DNA of 55,716 bases. It comes from JACQGD01 sp045628725 (GTDB lineage: Bacteria; Patescibacteriota; Saccharimonadia; Saccharimonadales; Saccharimonadaceae). Shown here piece by piece: positions 33,560 to 42,677 of this stretch. The position numbers and the translations under genes are program-made. The notes beneath the pieces are model-generated. The model was given only the letters and a program-made list of their open reading frames with translations, was not told the DNA's origin and searched no databases. Location of the stretch: contig JAZQPT010000036.1 of NCBI GenBank assembly GCA_045628725.1, forward strand, positions 1 through 55,716. Direction: 5' to 3'. How positions within the stretch are numbered: the first letter of the stretch is position 1; every line of letters begins with the position of its first letter.

Positions 33560-35164
33560 TTAGTATTGTGGAGCAGCAAGATAGTTAATCTTGGTTGTGT
33601 ATACACCGGCTGGTGTATCTGCACCGATGTTAGCTATGTAGCGCATCTTAGCAGTTGCACAGCTAATGACCTGTTCGTTCTGCTGTGCGATTGGCACAGG
33701 AACAGTCAAGCTTGATTTTAGGAAAGCAATTTGTGCTGTTCCTGGGGCACCATCTGTACCAAGAGTACCGGTAGCAGCGTTGTATTCATTACTCGTAGAC
33801 TGTGAAGGTAGTGTAGCGATATCGTACTTACCTGTTGTCTGAGTGCTTAGTGTCCTAAATGGGAAACTCTCTGAATTTTTATGGCGGCTATCTGGAGCAG
33901 ATACAAGGAGATCGAATGCATTATCGAAATCATCAAGACCTGCGTCAACAAATCCAAGACCAAACTGTTCGGTGCCAGGAGTGTTAATCACTTTTGTTGG
34001 ACCCGCCTGAGCGATTTCGTCACCAACAGTATTCGCGAGTGTATTACCTGAGTAGTACACCGTTGCGCCGCCTGATGAGTTAGATGAAAGACGCCAGTAG
34101 GAATTTGCATCGTACGCCTGACGAGTGTCAAGTGAGAATTCTGCACTTTCATCACCTAGGTCAAGGCGGTTATTGTCGACATTCATAACTGGATCACAAG
34201 TACCGTGAACAGCGCCTGGCGATTCACCGCCGTTAGTAACGTCAATCTTATCACGATTCTCAGTTCCTACCGAGAAGGCCATCGTTTCCAAGACCTTCGT
34301 AGTGATATGGATTGAGTCTGTCATAACATTTGCTACAGTTACGCCACCATCAATGATGTCGTCGTTAGACATAGCAGGAACATTAGGGATCAGATCAGTC
34401 AAGACTTCACTCTGATATGTATTAATCTTTACGAAGAATGAACCTGCGCCTGGGTTAGTTATGTAAGCATCGGTAGATGCTTTAAATACGATGTCGATTT
34501 TCTGTCCAGCAGTCGGTGAAATACCTGTAGCGTTAGTTAATCGAATCATATTCTTTTTACCAGTCAATGCATCTGGAGCCGTGTGCTCAACATGACTTTC
34601 AGCATTGATTGTTTCAATACTCCAGCCATTCTGAGCGACATCATTTACCAAAACTTGGAACTGACCACCTGCAGGTGCAGCAGCTGTAGTCGTATTGGTA
34701 AATGTACCAACTATATCCAAGTCACTTTTATTAAGTGGGTGCGATGTTGCATTGTCTGCACGAGTGCTCGGAACACTTCCATCACCAGCTGAATCCGCGT
34801 CACCGGCATTGTTGCCCGGTGCAAAACAAAGACCTGCAGCTTTCGTACAGTATTGTAGTGTAAAAGCTTTAATAGCTTTACCGGTTGCAGCACTGTCAGT
34901 ACTTACGTTAAACGTAAACGTCTGTCCAGTCTTCTTACCGTTTGGACCAGATCCTGGAGGAGATCCGAATGATGTTTCTGCGTTACCAGAACCATCTGTA
35001 TCTGTATAGCCCGGTGCCGAGCTAGATAGCAACAGTGAGCGTTCAGTTAGTGGATTCAACGCATCAGCGAAAGCAGGTGCGGCTGGGAGGATTGCGGCTG
35101 CCAATAAGGCAAATGCGGCTCCAAACAGCGTGCCACGCTGAGCAATTGATTTGAGTGTATACAT
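33560..35164 (-). CDS. Large secreted WxL-like surface protein
   Basis: The 534 residues start behind AGGAG (8 nt spacing), with a signal peptide ending near PAFADA. This is the longest of the four paralogues. It has a longer N-terminal region of beta domains, the GTEQFGLGF core, few cysteines (YCTKAAGLC near residue 110, a Cys at HGTCDP and one in ISCATAK), and ends ADTPAGVYTTKINYLAAPQY. It is probably a non-covalently held, abundant surface protein: the strong ribosome site and own terminator point to high expression. Confidence 0.75.
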   Translation of the reverse strand: MYTLKSIAQRGTLFGAAFALLAAAILPAAPAFADALNPLTERSLLLSSSAPGYTDTDGSGNAETSFGSPPGSGPNGKKTGQTFTFNVSTDSAATGKAIKAFTLQYCTKAAGLCFAPGNNAGDADSAGDGSVPSTRADNATSHPLNKSDLDIVGTFTNTTTAAAPAGGQFQVLVNDVAQNGWSIETINAESHVEHTAPDALTGKKNMIRLTNATGISPTAGQKIDIVFKASTDAYITNPGAGSFFVKINTYQSEVLTDLIPNVPAMSNDDIIDGGVTVANVMTDSIHITTKVLETMAFSVGTENRDKIDVTNGGESPGAVHGTCDPVMNVDNNRLDLGDESAEFSLDTRQAYDANSYWRLSSNSSGGATVYYSGNTLANTVGDEIAQAGPTKVINTPGTEQFGLGFVDAGLDDFDNAFDLLVSAPDSRHKNSESFPFRTLSTQTTGKYDIATLPSQSTSNEYNAATGTLGTDGAPGTAQIAFLKSSLTVPVPIAQQNEQVISCATAKMRYIANIGADTPAGVYTTKINYLAAPQY

Positions 35165-35293
35165 ATGTATATCTCCTAGTTAAGTTTGTTTATTTTTGTT
35201 CCTTTTTCAAGGTGTACACCGGCATCTTATCACAGTTACAACCAATAGCGCAATGACTTATGTACAACATTTTTTAGTTATACACAGGCTTAG

Positions 35294-36037
35294 CTAATAC
35301 ACAGGCATAACTACAGCAGTAAAATCACTTGTAAAGTGGCCAGCAGGTGTCGAGTTAGCGATATTTATAATCATACTAATTGTATAATCTGTCTGCCCTG
35401 ACTCACTTAGACTGCGCGCAACGACATCCCCACTTTTGTATTTAAATAAATTCGGTGTTTTATAATCATCCTCGACAACACCAAAACTCATCTGGCTTGA
35501 TGGCACCTGTACCGGTGAAGCGCCAACGTTTGGTGTCGAATTATCCGCTAGGTTAATACCGAACTGTTCCGTACCTGGCGCAGAAGCCGTCGGAGAGGAT
35601 GGCGTCTTCAACGTATGATTATTATATCGAGGCGCATTACCAACGATCTGTAATGTATAGCCATCGCTCATATAGCTGCGGATTTTTATATTTGTCGTTT
35701 TACTCGATGTCTTTTCGGTCGACAGTATACCTAAATCTGACTCACCAGGTTCGACGATAACCTCAAGTAATGGTTCGTCTGGAGTTGTCGGGCCAAATAT
35801 CGCCGAGCTATTAGCGCTCTTTGCGGCGTTGCCTGATGTCATGTTGCCAATTGACGCCTTGGCGCAGTACTGATCCGAACAGCTTTCAAGCGTTGAGCCT
35901 GCTCCAAACTGCGTTTCACTTACCTCATAATTTGACGAGCTAGAAGACTGGGCGAACGCCGTACCTGTACCACCTACAGCAATCACTGCCATTAATAGCA
36001 GTAGTCTTGAATAATGCCACAGTCCCTGTTTCCGCAT
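35294..36037 (-). CDS. Secreted WxL-like surface protein, short form
   Basis: The protein has 247 residues with a signal peptide ending near AFAQ. It lacks most of the N-terminal extension of its paralogues and keeps the GTEQFGINLADNSTPNVG core and the end STPAGHFTSDFTAVVMPVY. A single cysteine pair (SCSDQYC) lies near residue 55. TGC-TACAAT lies 11 nt upstream of ATG, so any 5' leader is only a few nt. Confidence 0.72.
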   Translation of the reverse strand: MRKQGLWHYSRLLLLMAVIAVGGTGTAFAQSSSSSNYEVSETQFGAGSTLESCSDQYCAKASIGNMTSGNAAKSANSSAIFGPTTPDEPLLEVIVEPGESDLGILSTEKTSSKTTNIKIRSYMSDGYTLQIVGNAPRYNNHTLKTPSSPTASAPGTEQFGINLADNSTPNVGASPVQVPSSQMSFGVVEDDYKTPNLFKYKSGDVVARSLSESGQTDYTISMIINIANSTPAGHFTSDFTAVVMPVY

Positions 36038-36145
36038 AAGCTTTACCTATTGTAGCATCACTTGTGGCTAGTAAAAATACACCTAGCGCCAAGTGGTCAA
36101 CTATAGTAAACTTTACATAAGCATAATTGTAAAAAAACAAAGACC

Positions 36146-37168
36146 ATGGAACCAGACAAAAAAACCCCCACTGACGATTCCGAAATCACACCCACTAACG
36201 ATGGGTTGCAAGCGCCTGCTGACGCACTCAGTCGTACTCCTGATGATCTAGAGGACGAACAGGCGCAGCAGGCAGCGGCGAACCCTAAACCTGACACTGA
36301 CGTATCTACCGAGAAGAAAGTCTCTCCGGTCAAAAAATTCTTTCGAAAGATCAATCTCTACTTTCTGATGTTTTTGCTGATAGTTGTCGTTGCCGGTATC
36401 GTCGTCATCGTTAATTTCCTGAATAGCCAAAAGGTAGATCCAGAACCAAACATCGCAACTCAGGGACTGACCGAGAGCGCGCTTAAACAGCTGGCTAACA
36501 ACGATACGACTGTTGGTAATACCGACCAAACCCTGACAATTCAGGGCAACGCCGTTATCGCAGGCCAGTCGTTACTACGAGGTAATTTAAATGTCGCTGG
36601 CAATATTCAGAGCGGCGGTAGCATTCAAGGACCAAGTCTAACAATCTCTGGGCAGACAAATCTAGGCGCTACCCAAATTAACACTCTGCAAGTTGCAACA
36701 AATACGGCAATACAAGGATCGACGACAATGCGTGATCTTAGCGTATCTGGCTCTGCAACATTCAGTGGACCACTTACCGCATCGCAGATTACAACCTCAC
36801 GGCTTGTCCTTAGTGGAAATGCCGTACTGCAAATCCCTAATCACCTTAGTTTTACCGGCCCTACGCCCGTCCGTGGAGCAACAAGCAACGGACTCGGCAG
36901 TGGTGGTACGTCGTCAGTGAGCGGATCAGACACAGCGGGAACGGTCAGTATTAATACAGGCAATAATACCGTCCCGGGATGTTTTGTGCGAATCAATTTT
37001 GCCCAGGCATTTACTACGCAGCCGCGAGTTATCATTAGTCCAATTGGCGCAGCTGCCGGACAGACACAATATTACGTCGACCGTAATACGAGTGGATTTA
37101 GTATATGCTCCAGCAACGCAGCACCCGCAAATCAGACATTTGCATTTGACTACTTTATCGCTGGATAG
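36146..37168 (+). CDS. Type II membrane protein with fibre-like beta repeats
   Basis: The protein has 340 residues. An acidic cytoplasmic N-terminus (~1-70) precedes one transmembrane helix (~73-95). Outside, residues ~125-230 carry short repeats (GNLNVAGNIQSGGSIQG, SLTISGQTNLGATQI, DLSVSGSATFSGPL) that look like a trimeric fibre or beta-solenoid stalk. The C-terminal ~75 residues (GTVSINTGNNTVPG ... TFAFDYFIAG) form a compact beta tip seen on bacterial surface and phage-tail-like fibres. It converges with the F1-like ATPase operon, 29 bp apart. Confidence 0.72.
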   Translation: MEPDKKTPTDDSEITPTNDGLQAPADALSRTPDDLEDEQAQQAAANPKPDTDVSTEKKVSPVKKFFRKINLYFLMFLLIVVVAGIVVIVNFLNSQKVDPEPNIATQGLTESALKQLANNDTTVGNTDQTLTIQGNAVIAGQSLLRGNLNVAGNIQSGGSIQGPSLTISGQTNLGATQINTLQVATNTAIQGSTTMRDLSVSGSATFSGPLTASQITTSRLVLSGNAVLQIPNHLSFTGPTPVRGATSNGLGSGGTSSVSGSDTAGTVSINTGNNTVPGCFVRINFAQAFTTQPRVIISPIGAAAGQTQYYVDRNTSGFSICSSNAAPANQTFAFDYFIAG

Positions 37169-37197
37169 ATGGGTAATCTAGTAAAAACGGCGACTCT

Positions 37198-37509
37198 TTA
37201 AACGTCAACAAAGACAACAACTCGATCAGCTTTAACGTGCATCAAGGCCCGGTGTATTTTGATTATCTTTTCACCTTTTGGTGTTTGAATCTTTAATTGG
37301 CATGGCACCAGCATACAAAGAAAGTTATAATGACGAGGCAAAATATCGAACGGCCCCGTAGCATTCACTGCACTCACGCTATATCCTGGACCTTCGTAAT
37401 ATACCTTAAACGGGGCATACACTTTGATAGCCATAGACGGCTTACCGCTACGATCTACCGATTCTTGTTCAGTGTCATCCGGTGCAACCTGAGGTGTCTC
37501 GTCGGCCAT
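37198..37509 (-). CDS. F1-like epsilon subunit, truncated
   Basis: The protein has 103 residues. After an acidic ~25-residue extension, KVYAPFKVYYEGPGYSVSAVNATGPFDILPRHYNFLCML matches the epsilon beta-sandwich (compare the usual GxxGELGIxPGHxPLL). The two C-terminal regulatory helices of canonical epsilon are absent, so the ATP-hydrolysis brake is missing. It is the last gene of the operon and overlaps the beta stop by one base (TAATG). Confidence 0.82.
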   Translation of the reverse strand: MADETPQVAPDDTEQESVDRSGKPSMAIKVYAPFKVYYEGPGYSVSAVNATGPFDILPRHYNFLCMLVPCQLKIQTPKGEKIIKIHRALMHVKADRVVVFVDV

Positions 37510-38951
37510 TACGCGTCTTCTTTCGCAGGTTCGGATTCATCTACTTTTGCCGTACCATCAGCCGAGTCGGACACCGTAGCTGTCTTCTCTTCGACAGTCT
37601 CATTATTATCTTCGGTTTTACCAATGATTTCCTCGACACCATTAAGCGTCATTTCGCGGGTCATGTGTTCACCTGGAACACCCGTCACCTTTTCCATTAC
37701 ATTAAATCGCTGCTTAAAGAATTCGATAAGCTGTTTTGCTTTATTGTAATCGTCACGGTCTTCTGCCGATAGTTCTGATTCACCAATGATGGCAATGATA
37801 CCCTTGAGCGACTCATATTTTTGCAAGATAGCAGTTGCTCTAGTAGCAAGGTCGTAGTGTCGCTCACCCACAACTTCTGGCGTTAGGAGGCTTGATTTAG
37901 ATGCCAGGATATCGACCGCCGGTCGAATACCTTGCGCCGCAACGGCACGTGACAACACGATAGTACTGTCTAATTCGTGCGAAATCATCTGCACGGCTGG
38001 ATCAGAAAGGTCGTCTGCCGGCACGTAAATTGTCTGCAGTGCCGTAATCGATCCGTTCGCATTCGTCGACAATCGGTCTTGGAATGTCTTGATATCAGAG
38101 AAGACCGTTGGCTGATACCCACCCTCGGCAGGCGTTTGGTCAATAATCGTTGAAACTTCGTTTTTTGCCTGAATATAACGGTACATGTTGTCGGCAAACA
38201 GCAGCACGTCTTTTTTCAAATCATCACGGAAATATTCGGCCAATGTAATGGCAGCCAATCCGATCAAACTACGCTGCACAGGATTTTCGTTCATTTGACC
38301 AAAAAACATAGCTGTCGTTTTGAGCAAATCATTGTCGTCCAATGTCTTATATAATTCATGACCTTCGCGAATACGCTCACCAATACCGGCAAACATACTA
38401 ATCGCACCAGATCCTTCGGCGACGTTATTAATAATCTCCATTGTCAAAACCGTTTTACCAACACCCGCACCACCGACGACGCCAATCTTGCGACCTTTGA
38501 CGAACGGCGTAAAGAAATCGAGTACCTTTAGCCCAGTCTCCAGTACCTCGTCAGAACGATTCTCAAGACTTGTCTCTTGGAATGCAGGCGCAAAGATAGG
38601 ACGTTTAATCATCTTATCTAGCACCGCTTGGTCCAACTGCGGTTTGCCGTCGATTGGTCGCCCCATGGTATCCCATACGCGGCCAATCATTTCGACGCCG
38701 ACGGGAATCTCGAGACTCTTGCCACTACGCGTGACCGTATCGCCCTTTTGGATACTATAATCACCGCCAATATTTAGACAAACTGCCATATCACCGTTTG
38801 TCATACTACTAACAAGAAGTGGCGATTTACTTTCGTTATCAACATAGAGCATTTCGTTAAGGTCTGGCATGCCTTCGTCAAACTGAACTTTGATAACCAG
38901 TCCCTTTAGCGTACGGACGACGCCTTTTTTATATATCGTTTGCTTGCTCAT
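37509..38951 (-). CDS. atpD: F1-like ATPase beta (catalytic) subunit
   Basis: The protein has 480 residues with Walker A GGAGVGKT at 160-167, the catalytic GER loop GERIREG (191-197), Walker B VLLFADN (249-255), and ALQTIYVPADDLSDPA. The lever region reads ESELSAED where canonical beta has DELSEED. All catalytic residues needed for ATP hydrolysis are present. A C-terminal acidic tail of ~40 residues is extra. The symbol reflects homology only; the operon lacks subunit a, so this may not belong to the energy-generating ATP synthase. Confidence 0.93.
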   Translation of the reverse strand: MSKQTIYKKGVVRTLKGLVIKVQFDEGMPDLNEMLYVDNESKSPLLVSSMTNGDMAVCLNIGGDYSIQKGDTVTRSGKSLEIPVGVEMIGRVWDTMGRPIDGKPQLDQAVLDKMIKRPIFAPAFQETSLENRSDEVLETGLKVLDFFTPFVKGRKIGVVGGAGVGKTVLTMEIINNVAEGSGAISMFAGIGERIREGHELYKTLDDNDLLKTTAMFFGQMNENPVQRSLIGLAAITLAEYFRDDLKKDVLLFADNMYRYIQAKNEVSTIIDQTPAEGGYQPTVFSDIKTFQDRLSTNANGSITALQTIYVPADDLSDPAVQMISHELDSTIVLSRAVAAQGIRPAVDILASKSSLLTPEVVGERHYDLATRATAILQKYESLKGIIAIIGESELSAEDRDDYNKAKQLIEFFKQRFNVMEKVTGVPGEHMTREMTLNGVEEIIGKTEDNNETVEEKTATVSDSADGTAKVDESEPAKEDA

Positions 38952-39817
38952 TATTCTGCTCCTCCAGCCCGTAGTTTTTTCAAACCAGCCATAGATTCTT
39001 TTAGTCGTGTGTCGACCTGATTACGTTTTGCGCGGTTATATTCTGTATGAAGTTCTGCGGCATTTGTGATTGAACGCTCTTTTGCAGCAGACATTGCCTT
39101 GAAGCGACTCGCAACCTGCGCCAATCGACTGTCGTAAATAAACTGAGAAATTGTTAGACGCAAGATAGAATTTTCCAGATAGGCCGCTACTGCATATGAA
39201 TTTGGTTCAAATATATACGTTTTTTCGGTAACCATATCGTCACCAAGTGTTGATAAATCCGCAACACGTCCTTTACTCGACACAACATCACTCAGGTCGA
39301 CGCTTTTGATTTCCTGCTGAGAAAGCGAAATATAGTTCTGGTAAAAGATGCGACTCTTTGCGTACTGCCGGGTGATATCCATCAATGGGTCAACATTTAT
39401 ATAATCGTGCTCTGGCAGATCAAAATAATAGTTATAGTCGATATGTGCCTGTTTAAGCTTTAGCGCTCCGTGATGACCGATCACAAGAATGTCATTTTTT
39501 GTCTCATTATAATGTTCGACAACCTTGCGAATAAGGCGATTGTCTATATCACCACTAAGACCACCCTTGGCGGTAATCAGTATCAGCAGTTCTTTATCAA
39601 TTGGCGTTTCGTCGATTGTTCGCCCAAAGTTGAAAAACACGTCTACACGAATCTGCTTGTAGATATTCCAGACCTCATCAAAAAATTGATTACTTATGAG
39701 TACTTTATTCTTTGTCTTGGCAATTTGCATACTACTCAGCGTCTCGAGTGCCGAAGTAAGGCTGACGACAGATCGAACTGACGCCTCTTCTGCCTTGATT
39801 TCAAGTGGGCGACGCAT
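38951..39817 (-). CDS. atpG: F1-like ATPase gamma subunit
   Basis: The protein has 288 residues. The N-terminal helix (KAEEASVRSVVSLTSALETLSSMQIAKTK) aligns with the gamma start KxKIxSVxxxxKITxAMxMVAASK. The C-terminal helix (IYDSRLAQVASRFKAMSAAKERSITNAAEL, YNRAKRNQ) matches the gamma coiled coil that turns inside alpha3beta3. The central domain is diverged. A ribosome site GAGGAG lies inside the end of the alpha gene. Identity as rotor shaft is clear; what it turns is not. Confidence 0.88.
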   Translation of the reverse strand: MRRPLEIKAEEASVRSVVSLTSALETLSSMQIAKTKNKVLISNQFFDEVWNIYKQIRVDVFFNFGRTIDETPIDKELLILITAKGGLSGDIDNRLIRKVVEHYNETKNDILVIGHHGALKLKQAHIDYNYYFDLPEHDYINVDPLMDITRQYAKSRIFYQNYISLSQQEIKSVDLSDVVSSKGRVADLSTLGDDMVTEKTYIFEPNSYAVAAYLENSILRLTISQFIYDSRLAQVASRFKAMSAAKERSITNAAELHTEYNRAKRNQVDTRLKESMAGLKKLRAGGAE

Positions 39818-41383
39818 CTATTTCTTCTCCTCGGCCGACGATTCAGATGCTGCAGTTTCAGCTGCCGCCTGCTCCGCTTCTTGTGTTTGATGGGCCTTTT
39901 CGAGTTCGATTTTTGCAGCTTTTTCGATTGCCAGTTTTTTCACTTCATCAATCGTTGTCACTTCGGCCTTGAGTGCCGCTTCTAAATCATCAAAGTTACC
40001 ATTCATGTCTTTGTCTTCCTCAAGTTTTACTGCGTATTCGCGCACTTTCTCTTTTAGAAGCTTCACGTTGATAATTTCTTCGGGACTACTGCCAAGCACG
40101 ATACTCATCAGGAATTGCTGTTCTGCAAAGCTATAAATTTCGCCAATTCCTTGGTTCATTAGTTTGAATAATACTTTACCCTTGTCGTAATTTGCCTGCG
40201 CATCGGGGCTTAGTTCGGTACCAAAGTGAGCATATTCCTCAGCTGTTCGATAACCAGCTAGTGTCAAGTTGAGTTTATCAGCAAAACCTTTTTGTCGTTT
40301 ATTCTGACCAACACCACCAACACGCGTCACCGATAGGGCAGTACTAACTGCGGGTCGCATCGTATCTTTAAATATCTTTTCGTCGAGAATCCACTGTCCA
40401 TCCGTGATCGACATAATATTCGTCGGCAAATATGCCGTAATGTCGCCACCCGGTGCGTAAACAATAGGAATAAGGGTTTGACTGGCATGGTTTGATTCTG
40501 TTTTGCCACCACGCTCTAACAGGCTAGAGTGTGTATAGAACATGTCACCCGGGTACGAGTCGCGACCTGGCGAAACACCGGCGATCAGCGAGATCTCACG
40601 GTAAGCCTGCGCATGGGCCGTCAGATCATCGTAAATAACGAGCGTATCCATATTTAATTTGTGCCAAAAATATTCGCCGTGCGCCGCCCCGACATATGGA
40701 ACCAGATACGTCAGAATAAGCGATTCAAATGAATTACTAACAACAACCACCGCTTTTTTGAGAGCATCGTTTTTCTCTAAACTGCTCACCAACTCTGCAA
40801 CGTCGTGTTGTCGTTTGGCGATAAGTACATAGATAACGGTAATATCGGTATTTTTTTGGTTAATTGCTACCTGCGCGGCAAGTGCCGTCTTGCCAACCTT
40901 GCTATCCCCCAGCATTGCCATACGCTGCCCGCGCGCCAATGAATATTCCAGATCCAGAATCGTCACACCGGTCTCGACGGGCATATCGAGTAATTCACGT
41001 TCGTATAGCATAGGTGCAGAGTGGAATACGTCCCATTCTTGATCAGCAACAATTTCACCCTTACCATCCAGCGGTTCACCAAATACATTTACCACGCGGC
41101 CAATAAAGTTCTTGCCAACAGGGACCATAATATCGCGCGCCTCAATAACGCATACTGCACCAATATGAAGCGGTGACGGGTCAAGTTTCATAACCACGAC
41201 GTGATCTTCAAGAACCTGATGAACGTACCCACGAGTGTCATCGTCGAATCGTACCGTTGCATGCACATTTGTTGGCTGCAATCCACGGACGCTTACCATA
41301 AATGAATCAATACCAATAATCTCACCGACAGGATTGCCGGCAGAGACTAATTTTTCAAAGAATTTACCCTTAGTTGATTCCAC
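39818..41383 (-). CDS. atpA: F1-like ATPase alpha subunit
   Basis: The protein has 521 residues with P-loop GDSKVGKT (159-166), TLVIYDD (247-253), the crown-to-core segment SPGRDSYPGDMFYTHSSLLER, and SVTRVGG with the arginine finger Arg354 that completes the beta active site. PTNIMSITDGQ and MRPAVSTALSVTRVG are nearly canonical. A C-terminal Ala/Glu-rich helix of ~60 residues is longer than usual. Fully competent with the beta subunit for ATP hydrolysis by sequence. Confidence 0.93.
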   Translation of the reverse strand: MESTKGKFFEKLVSAGNPVGEIIGIDSFMVSVRGLQPTNVHATVRFDDDTRGYVHQVLEDHVVVMKLDPSPLHIGAVCVIEARDIMVPVGKNFIGRVVNVFGEPLDGKGEIVADQEWDVFHSAPMLYERELLDMPVETGVTILDLEYSLARGQRMAMLGDSKVGKTALAAQVAINQKNTDITVIYVLIAKRQHDVAELVSSLEKNDALKKAVVVVSNSFESLILTYLVPYVGAAHGEYFWHKLNMDTLVIYDDLTAHAQAYREISLIAGVSPGRDSYPGDMFYTHSSLLERGGKTESNHASQTLIPIVYAPGGDITAYLPTNIMSITDGQWILDEKIFKDTMRPAVSTALSVTRVGGVGQNKRQKGFADKLNLTLAGYRTAEEYAHFGTELSPDAQANYDKGKVLFKLMNQGIGEIYSFAEQQFLMSIVLGSSPEEIINVKLLKEKVREYAVKLEEDKDMNGNFDDLEAALKAEVTTIDEVKKLAIEKAAKIELEKAHQTQEAEQAAAETAASESSAEEKK

Positions 41384-41888
41384 GAAGTGCCCCTAACTCT
41401 TTAATCAGCACGCCACGACCACCTTTTAACGCAGCCCGCAAACTCAAATCATGAATGCGGTTTGGCGTACGCACATAGACACCGGCAACGAGCGCCGGTT
41501 GAAGTCCAACCGAAATAACTGCCTGCGGGTGAACCGAACTGCGCAGCCACTGTGCCAGTTGCCCTAGACTCTCTCGGTCTGCCTGAACGGCAAACGTCAT
41601 ATGTACGACGGGCACCTTGTTTTTTAACAGACGCAACTGTTTGATCAACTCAGCACGATCATGACTGTTACTTAACGTCAGGTTATTTTGCTCCAAAAAG
41701 TCAGTGAACGGTTCTGATACGACCGGCTCAGGACTTTCGGTAGCGGTAACCTTGGCATGCACTGCTACTGCCGTTAGTTCATTATCAACTCTTTCTGCCT
41801 CGCTCACCAAACGCGATACGTCAATCTTGCTGACAACATTCAGCGGCAAGACAAAATCAGCGTACGTCATCGGCTTTGTTTCGTTCAT
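41370..41888 (-). CDS. F1-like delta/OSCP-type subunit, diverged
   Basis: The protein has 172 residues. The C-terminal block QPALVAGVYVRTPNRIHDLSLRAAL resembles the delta end (GGxxIRxGDxxxDxSxRxxL). The N-terminal helical part is not clearly the usual six-helix domain. The start overlaps the b-like stop (ATGA) and the stop overlaps the alpha start by 14 bp, so it sits in the canonical delta position. It should link the alpha crown to the peripheral stalk. Confidence 0.75.
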   Translation of the reverse strand: MNETKPMTYADFVLPLNVVSKIDVSRLVSEAERVDNELTAVAVHAKVTATESPEPVVSEPFTDFLEQNNLTLSNSHDRAELIKQLRLLKNKVPVVHMTFAVQADRESLGQLAQWLRSSVHPQAVISVGLQPALVAGVYVRTPNRIHDLSLRAALKGGRGVLIKELGALRGIN

Positions 41889-42649
41889 AATTTCATATCG
41901 TCCGCAATTGCTTGCTTGTTCTGTTCCATCTGTTTAATAATCGATGGCAGCTGTGCCTTCATATCATATTGATCCCCAAGTGCACCTAATAGGTAATGCT
42001 CGACGACCTGCGCCATATTATCTTCGAATGCAGCGATCATCATCTCTTGCTGCTTAACGACACCCTGTTGCAACATTGCACTTAGCTGCTGCTGCTGCTC
42101 TTGCAAGGCGTGCATACTTGTCGTTAGCGTCTCGACAGCGACGTCTTGGGCATTTTTCGTCGTGATGATTCGTTCCATTGTTCCCTGAACTACGTTATCA
42201 ATCATCGTACTTTGATCATTAATACTTTTTTCCAAGACTTTGCTAAGTTGCTGATGCTGTTCTTGTAGAGCCGATGCGCTGCGATTGAGCGAGCTCAGTG
42301 CCAATTCCTGAGCATCTTTCATCGTGTTGTCATATTCAGCAAACCGCGTATCAAGCTGTTTAACGACGTGGTCTTTTAATTCGTTATTAACTCGAGTAAT
42401 CTCGACAAACTGGTCGTCTAGTTGACGAGCCACGTGCTGCTTTAGTTCAGTGTTAACGTGAGCGACCGTAGCATCAAGATCTTGCTTAAACAAAGCCGCA
42501 TTCTCGTTAACGATACGGTCAAAGTATAGCCGGGCACGATCACGTATTTCACCGCGAAAATCATCGTCTAGGATATGCTCGACGGCATTAGCCGCCGCAT
42601 CAGTAGGCGACTGAGCTGCTGCGTGCTGTTTGCTGTTAAATAATCCCAT
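41885..42649 (-). CDS. b-like coiled-coil protein without membrane anchor
   Basis: The protein has 254 residues, almost wholly helical. It occupies the b-subunit slot, but no hydrophobic N-terminal helix is present; it begins MGLFNSKQHAAAQS. There are internal duplications: VNTELKQHVARQLDDQF then VNNELKDHVVKQLDTRF, and ALQEQHQQLSKVLEK then ALQEQQQQLSAMLQQ. It is about 90 residues longer than usual b. It could be a soluble peripheral stalk bound by the delta-like protein and some other anchor. Tropomyosin-like low-complexity makes distant homology hard to judge. Confidence 0.72.
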   Translation of the reverse strand: MGLFNSKQHAAAQSPTDAAANAVEHILDDDFRGEIRDRARLYFDRIVNENAALFKQDLDATVAHVNTELKQHVARQLDDQFVEITRVNNELKDHVVKQLDTRFAEYDNTMKDAQELALSSLNRSASALQEQHQQLSKVLEKSINDQSTMIDNVVQGTMERIITTKNAQDVAVETLTTSMHALQEQQQQLSAMLQQGVVKQQEMMIAAFEDNMAQVVEHYLLGALGDQYDMKAQLPSIIKQMEQNKQAIADDMKL

Positions 42650-42677
42650 ATTAGTTTATACCCACCTATTCTTACCG

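Noticed and set aside
35225..35290. DnaA-box-like words (TTATACACA, TTATCACA, TTATGTACA) as a possible origin
   Set aside because: Only one good box, no dnaA or dnaN nearby, and the words lie in a short gene-to-gene spacer.
19321..42649. Recoded TGA (Gly) as in Gracilibacteria/SR1
   Set aside because: TGA acts as a true stop in overlapping ATGA junctions (synthase to GT39-like, b-like to delta-like), so the standard bacterial code fits.
42141..42649. Tandem DNA repeat within the b-like gene
   Set aside because: The similarity is at protein level (coiled-coil heptads and diverged duplicates), not a DNA repeat array.
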